From UBA1924 sp963976625 (GTDB lineage Bacteria > Planctomycetota > Phycisphaerae > Phycisphaerales > UBA1924): a DNA stretch of 64,000 nt. Below the pieces are notes generated by a model. The model worked only from the letters and a program-made list of their open reading frames with translations, did no database searches and had not been told where the DNA came from. Numbering within the stretch: the stretch's first letter is position 1; every line of letters begins with the position of its first letter. Made by a program: the position numbers and the translations under genes. Location: NCBI GenBank assembly GCA_963976625.1, contig CAXBLA010000006.1, forward strand, positions 1-64,000, read 5' to 3'. Positions 60,521 to 64,000 of the stretch are shown here, piece by piece.

Positions 60521-61159
60521 ATGAAATTTGACCAAACCTCATCGACCGCCACGATTCCAGCCACGCCAACCGACGATTCAGACGGGGTGAATCCGATGGA
60601 TTTCCACGACCGCCTAACCATGGCCGCCGGGCAGGTGTCGTACCGCAAGCTTGGGACGCTGACTGAGACGCACCCGGAAACCGTCCGCAGGTACATGCAG
60701 GGGCACGCGCCCAGCGCGACCTTCTTGACGAACCTGTGCCGGGTGCTGGGGATCTCCGGCGAGTGGATGTTGACGGGGCGTGGGCCGATGAAGGTTGCGC
60801 AGATGAAATCGCATGCGCTCAATCAGGCGGATCCGTCCGAGCTGATGACGGCTGTGGCCAATACGCTGACGGACTTGTGCGATCGCATGGACCGGATGGA
60901 GCGTTACATCCAGACGCTCGAAACACGGGTTCGTGGCTCGATGGCTCAAAGCAGTGTGCAGATGCCCCAATCAGGTGATTCCATAAAGATGGGTGACGGA
61001 TCGGGTATGATCAACTCAACGCCATCAGCTCTTGATGGCGACGAGCGAGATCATGGAATCAGCAAACAGTCCATCGAACCCAAGAAACCCCGCGCCAAAG
61101 CGGGCGGCGGCACCAGTGCCCAGCGGGTCCGATCAGCTGTCGCCAAACGATCATCTTGA
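60521..61159 (+). CDS. HTH (CI/XRE-like) DNA-binding protein
   Basis: 212 aa from the ATG at 60521. Residues 26-95 form a lambda-repressor-like helix-turn-helix: VSYRKLGTLTETHPETVRRYMQG then FLTNLCRVLGISGEWMLTGRGPM (each given in parts), as in phage-type CI N-terminal domains. Residues 110-150 form a short coiled coil (LTDLCDRMDRMERYIQTLE). The C-terminal 60 residues are disordered and basic. No peptidase (LexA/CI) domain. Probably a regulator, perhaps acting on the repeats upstream. Confidence 0.75.
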   Translation: MKFDQTSSTATIPATPTDDSDGVNPMDFHDRLTMAAGQVSYRKLGTLTETHPETVRRYMQGHAPSATFLTNLCRVLGISGEWMLTGRGPMKVAQMKSHALNQADPSELMTAVANTLTDLCDRMDRMERYIQTLETRVRGSMAQSSVQMPQSGDSIKMGDGSGMINSTPSALDGDERDHGISKQSIEPKKPRAKAGGGTSAQRVRSAVAKRSS

Positions 61160-61322
61160 GCTGTTGGTCGAGCTGATGCGTCCGGGCTCGGTCGAGCTGG
61201 CCCGGCGATGGGTGAGCGCGTTGATGCTCGCTCCGGCGTCCGAGCGCGAGGCGATCGTGCAGGCGGTCGAGGCGCAGATGGTTGAGGACTATCCAGAACC
61301 GGGCGATGCACACTCGTCCTGA
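61035..61322 (+). CDS. Small helical protein overlapping the HTH gene
   Basis: 95 aa if started at the ATG at 61035, overlapping the HTH gene by 125 nt in another frame. Later starts (ATG 61053, GTG 61116) would reduce the overlap; GTG 61116 leaves 44 nt. The conserved-looking part is the C-terminal helical segment (HLELLVELMRPGSVELARRW, then VSALMLAPASEREAIVQAV). No family recognised. It ends 30 bp before PolX. Confidence 0.5.
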   Translation: MATSEIMESANSPSNPRNPAPKRAAAPVPSGSDQLSPNDHLELLVELMRPGSVELARRWVSALMLAPASEREAIVQAVEAQMVEDYPEPGDAHSS

Positions 61323-61341
61323 GCCCGGCGGAAAACTCCCC

Positions 61342-61347
61342 TACAGT
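61342..61347 (+). promoter_or_regulatory. -10-like hexamer before polX
   Basis: TACAGT ends 5 nt before the ATG at 61353; there is no Shine-Dalgarno sequence. Confidence 0.3.
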
Positions 61348-61352
61348 TGGGT

Positions 61353-63146
61353 ATGAGTTTTCAGAAACACGCCTCGGCCGTCTTCCATTCCATGTCACAG
61401 ATGCTTGAGCTGACCGGGGGCGATAAGTTCCGGGTCAATGCCCACGCCAAGGCTTCGCGGGTGATCAAGGATTTGACGATTGATATTGAGCCGATGGCGA
61501 AGGCCGGCGATCTCAAGGGGCTTGTCGCGATCGAGGGGATCGGCAAGGGCACCGCGGGCAAGCTCGTCGAGCTGGCCAACGATGGAGTCATCGCGGAGTA
61601 CCAAGAGCTGAGCGAGCAGGTCCCGACGGGGGTGATGGAGGTCTTGGGCATCCAGGGGCTCGGGCCCAAGACGGTCAAGCTGATGTGGGACGAGAAGGGC
61701 GTGGAGTCGATCGCGGATCTCAAGAGGATCATCGCCGATGGGAGTATTCTCGAACTCCCCCGCATGGGCGCCAAGACGGTCGAGAACATCAACGCCTCGA
61801 TCGCCTTCCTCGAATCCAGCGGCGGGCGTCTGCAAATCGGCATCGCCCAACGCGTGGCCGATCGCTTTGTGGAGCTGATGGGTGCGCTCAAAGGCACGCA
61901 GCAGGTCGCGTACGCCGGGTCGCTGCGCCGGGGCAAGGAATCCATCGGCGATGTCGATATCCTGATCGCGACAAAGAAACCCGAAGAAGCACGCGAAGCG
62001 TTTACGACCTCCGAGGGCGTGATGCAGGTGCTCGCCAATGGTGAGACCAAGAGCTCGATCCGCACGGCGATCGGCGGGTCGTCGAGCCGATGGGGAGCCG
62101 ACGACAACGCGGCGGTGCAGGTCGATCTCCGCGTCGTCGATGCGTCGTGCTGGGGGGCGGCGTTGATGTATTTTACCGGGTCGAAAGAGCACAATGTGCG
62201 TCTGCGCGAGCGGGCGATCAAGATGGGGATGACGCTAAACGAATATGGGTTGTTCAATGACGATGGGAAGGATGAGACGCCGCCACAGTCGAGGGGGGTT
62301 GACCCGGTGGCGAGTGATACGGAGGAAGCGATTTATGCGGCTCTAGAGTTGCCGTTCATCCCCCCCACCATGCGTGAGGATCGGGGGGAGCTGGCGTTGG
62401 CCGAGCCGAGGCCTGTGATTCAGCTTGTGGATATCAAGGCCGAGCTGCACTCGCACACGACGGCGTCCGATGGCAAGATGAGCATCGAGGAATCGGCGCA
62501 GATCGCCAAAGGCCGTGGGTTCCACACGCTGGCGATCACGGATCATTCGCAGTCGTCGGCGGTGGCCGGCGGGCTTAAGCCGGATCGTTTGCGTGAGCAC
62601 ATCAAAGAAATCCGAGCGGCCAACGATCGCATCGAGTGGATCACGCTGCTGGCGGGTTCGGAGGTCGATATTTTGGTCGATGGGTCGCTGGATTATGATG
62701 ACGATTTGCTCCATGAGCTGAGTGTGGTGGTTGCGTCGCCGCACGCGGGGCTGCGGGCCAAGCCCAAGCAGGCGACCAAGCGGCTGCTCAAGGCGATCGC
62801 CCATCCGATGGTGCACATCATCGGGCATCCGACGGGTCGGCTCATCGAGCGGCGCGAGGGGCTCGAGCCGGACATGAACGAGCTGATCGCGGCCGCTGTG
62901 GAGCACAATGTCGCATTGGAGATCAACAGCCACTGGATGCGCCTGGATCTGCGCGACACGCATGTGCGTGCGGCGGTCGAAGCCGGGGCGTTGATCTCGA
63001 TCAACTGCGATGATCATCATCCGAGCGACTACGACAACCTGATCTTCGGCGTGCAGACCGCCCAGCGCGGCTGGCTCACGCCCGAGCAGTGCATCAACAC
63101 TTGGGACGCGGATCGGTTGCATGGGTGGTTGCGGTCGAAGCGGTGA
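61353..63146 (+). CDS. polX: DNA polymerase/3'-5' exonuclease PolX
   Basis: 597 aa. Order of domains: 8-kDa-like N-terminal helices; helix-hairpin-helix motifs (VAIEGIGKGTAGKLVEL; LGIQGLGPKTVKLM; PRMGAKTVENI); family X nucleotidyltransferase (AGSLRRGKESIGDVDILIA with catalytic Asp pair); C-terminal PHP phosphoesterase (ELHSHTTASDGK, AITDHSQS, GSEVDIL, NCDDHHPSD). It fills short gaps in base-excision repair; the PHP domain gives exonuclease activity. The size matches bacterial PolX (about 570-590). Confidence 0.96.
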   Translation: MSFQKHASAVFHSMSQMLELTGGDKFRVNAHAKASRVIKDLTIDIEPMAKAGDLKGLVAIEGIGKGTAGKLVELANDGVIAEYQELSEQVPTGVMEVLGIQGLGPKTVKLMWDEKGVESIADLKRIIADGSILELPRMGAKTVENINASIAFLESSGGRLQIGIAQRVADRFVELMGALKGTQQVAYAGSLRRGKESIGDVDILIATKKPEEAREAFTTSEGVMQVLANGETKSSIRTAIGGSSSRWGADDNAAVQVDLRVVDASCWGAALMYFTGSKEHNVRLRERAIKMGMTLNEYGLFNDDGKDETPPQSRGVDPVASDTEEAIYAALELPFIPPTMREDRGELALAEPRPVIQLVDIKAELHSHTTASDGKMSIEESAQIAKGRGFHTLAITDHSQSSAVAGGLKPDRLREHIKEIRAANDRIEWITLLAGSEVDILVDGSLDYDDDLLHELSVVVASPHAGLRAKPKQATKRLLKAIAHPMVHIIGHPTGRLIERREGLEPDMNELIAAAVEHNVALEINSHWMRLDLRDTHVRAAVEAGALISINCDDHHPSDYDNLIFGVQTAQRGWLTPEQCINTWDADRLHGWLRSKR

Positions 63147-63155
63147 GCGATCAAC

Positions 63156-63437
63156 TCACATGCCACTGAAGATGGCGGCCCCAATAAAAAATGCGATGAA
63201 CATGAACGAAACGACTAACAAAAACACTGTTACACAAATCCAAAGAACGCGATCTTCTTTGTCGAGCCTTGATTGCAGACTCTCGGTCCAGACCATTAGC
63301 GTCTGTTCGCACGAGCACTCTGGGCAGGTGACCGAACCAGACTCGATGACGAGGCCGTCGAGCGAGTAATCGCAGTGATCGCATGTGAGGAGCTTGCGAT
63401 GTGCAGCGTTGGGCTGGCGAGGCGGGTCGTTCTTCAT
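63156..63437 (-). CDS. Small zinc-ribbon membrane protein
   Basis: 93 aa. CDHC and CPEC pairs (about 19-42) form a zinc ribbon, followed by a cytoplasmic stretch and one membrane helix (about 66-90). A similar ribbon-plus-helix layout occurs in the gene at 45961-47886. TATGAT ends 6 nt before the ATG and there is no ribosome-binding site. Convergent with PolX. Function unknown. Confidence 0.75.
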   Translation of the reverse strand: MKNDPPRQPNAAHRKLLTCDHCDYSLDGLVIESGSVTCPECSCEQTLMVWTESLQSRLDKEDRVLWICVTVFLLVVSFMFIAFFIGAAIFSGM

Positions 63438-63443
63438 GGTTTG

Positions 63444-63449
63444 ATCATA
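63444..63449 (-). promoter_or_regulatory. -10-like hexamer at leaderless start
   Basis: On the minus strand TATGAT (5 of 6), CAAACC, ATG (63437). Confidence 0.45.
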
Positions 63450-63542
63450 TCATCATTGTTGGCTCTGCTATTGCATAGCCGGTGCCCTATGATCCTTCGG
63501 CTGCGGTCACGGCCCTGAACATCTGGGAATGAGCTTTGGGAA

Positions 63543-63561
63543 CACAGGCGGGACGCCTGTG
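63543..63561. repeat. Hairpin repeat CACAGGCG-GGA-CGCCTGTG
   Basis: Perfect 8-bp inverted repeat with a 3-nt loop, followed by CCACTGG. This 'GGACGCCTGTGCCAC' sequence is, as I recall, a frequent interspersed element in planctomycete and related genomes. It has the same layout as the units at 1-73. Confidence 0.55.
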
Positions 63562-63609
63562 CCACTGGTCATTGTCCTTCCTTTCTGCCACGAGTGGCTG
63601 GAGTGATGC

Positions 63610-64000
63610 ATGTTCGATCGAGTATCTGATGGTTTTAATAATGTCTTCCGCAAGCTGAGCGGCAACGACGCGATCTCGGAATCCAATGTCCGCGAGGCGA
63701 TGGACGAGGTGCGCAGTGCGCTGCTCGAGGCGGATGTGCACTATGAGGTCGCTGAGGATTTTTGTGCCAAGGTGATGAGCGATGCGACGGGACAGCAGGT
63801 GACCAAGGCCGTCAAGCCTGGGCAGGAGATGATCTCGATTGTGCACAATCGGCTGATCGAGCTCTTTGGCGGCGAGCCGGGGGCTGAGCAGCAGCCGACG
63901 CCTCCGGGGATCATGCGGCTTTCGCCTGGGCCGACGGTCATTATGATGTGCGGGCTTCAGGGATCGGGGAAGACGACGACTTGTGGCAAGCTCGCGGGGA
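63610..64000 (+). CDS. ffh: Signal recognition particle protein Ffh (5' part)
   Basis: 130 codons seen; the gene continues past the window. The N domain (helical bundle: ISESNVREAMDEVRSALLEADV, in parts; KAVKPGQEMISIV) leads to the G-domain P-loop GLQGSGKTTTCGKLAG. This order and the ISE.NV..A..EVR.ALLEADV pattern are those of Ffh/SRP54 rather than FtsY. GGAG lies about 6 nt before the ATG at 63610. It targets membrane proteins to the translocon. Confidence 0.93.
   Translation, partial: MFDRVSDGFNNVFRKLSGNDAISESNVREAMDEVRSALLEADVHYEVAEDFCAKVMSDATGQQVTKAVKPGQEMISIVHNRLIELFGGEPGAEQQPTPPGIMRLSPGPTVIMMCGLQGSGKTTTCGKLAG

Overview
The window reads as a chromosomal segment of a planctomycete, most likely of class Phycisphaerae. 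Evidence is the mix of Gram-negative-type envelope genes, many exported proteins ending in a PEP-CTERM-like tail (Pro-Gly/Ala, short hydrophobic stretch, Arg-rich end), two proteins ending in paired 'DFFDVSxFLDxF...GC' dockerin-like repeats, and a 52-residue small basic protein typical of the PVC superphylum. The genes are GC-rich (about 60% or more by eye). No rRNA, tRNA, CRISPR array, IS element or prophage was seen. The last gene (ffh) runs off the right end.

Layout. 1-2.4 kb: G-rich non-coding DNA with hairpin repeats, then a low-GC type II restriction-modification pair. 2.5-12.3 kb: icd, two exported proteins, a dockerin-type protein, thyA, rplU, an MscS channel and typA. 12.5-18 kb: a PEP-CTERM protein, an ECF sigma/anti-sigma/exported-protein operon, and a B12-binding-like protein lacking the ligand His. 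18.4-22 kb: ubiE diverging from an M48 lipoprotein, an M19 dipeptidase and a DUF4332 protein. 22-26 kb: a membrane protein and a 1082-aa LptC/LptA-like protein. 26-31 kb: a lone nuoC, two small genes and three tandem choice-of-anchor PEP-CTERM paralogues. 30.7-39.8 kb: the two CoA-transferase subunits, split by 7.6 kb that holds feoAB, two exported proteins and a small-membrane-protein operon. 39.8-46 kb: nrdR, a padR-HAAS cassette, arsR-arsM, and thrS behind a threonine-rich leader peptide. 46-54 kb: a zinc-ribbon membrane protein, a LOG-family protein, a hydrolase, an outer-membrane-like protein, an aminotransferase, the small basic protein and a lone nuoI. 54-64 kb: two tandem PPC-domain PEP-CTERM paralogues, a structured gene-free stretch with an intrinsic terminator, pyrF, DUF971-unknown-recG, an HTH regulator, PolX, a zinc-ribbon protein and ffh.

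Two observations stand out. (1) Upstream of thrS lies a 15-codon leader with eight Thr codons. It is followed by segments that can form mutually exclusive 1:2, 2:3 and 3:4 helices, the last being a perfect intrinsic terminator. This is the classic layout of ribosome-mediated attenuation. (2) About fifteen genes lack a Shine-Dalgarno sequence and instead carry a TAnnnT hexamer 5-9 nt before the ATG, on both strands. Other genes have normal GGAG sites. This suggests widespread leaderless transcription. All functional calls come from reading the sequence and from memory of families; no database search was run.
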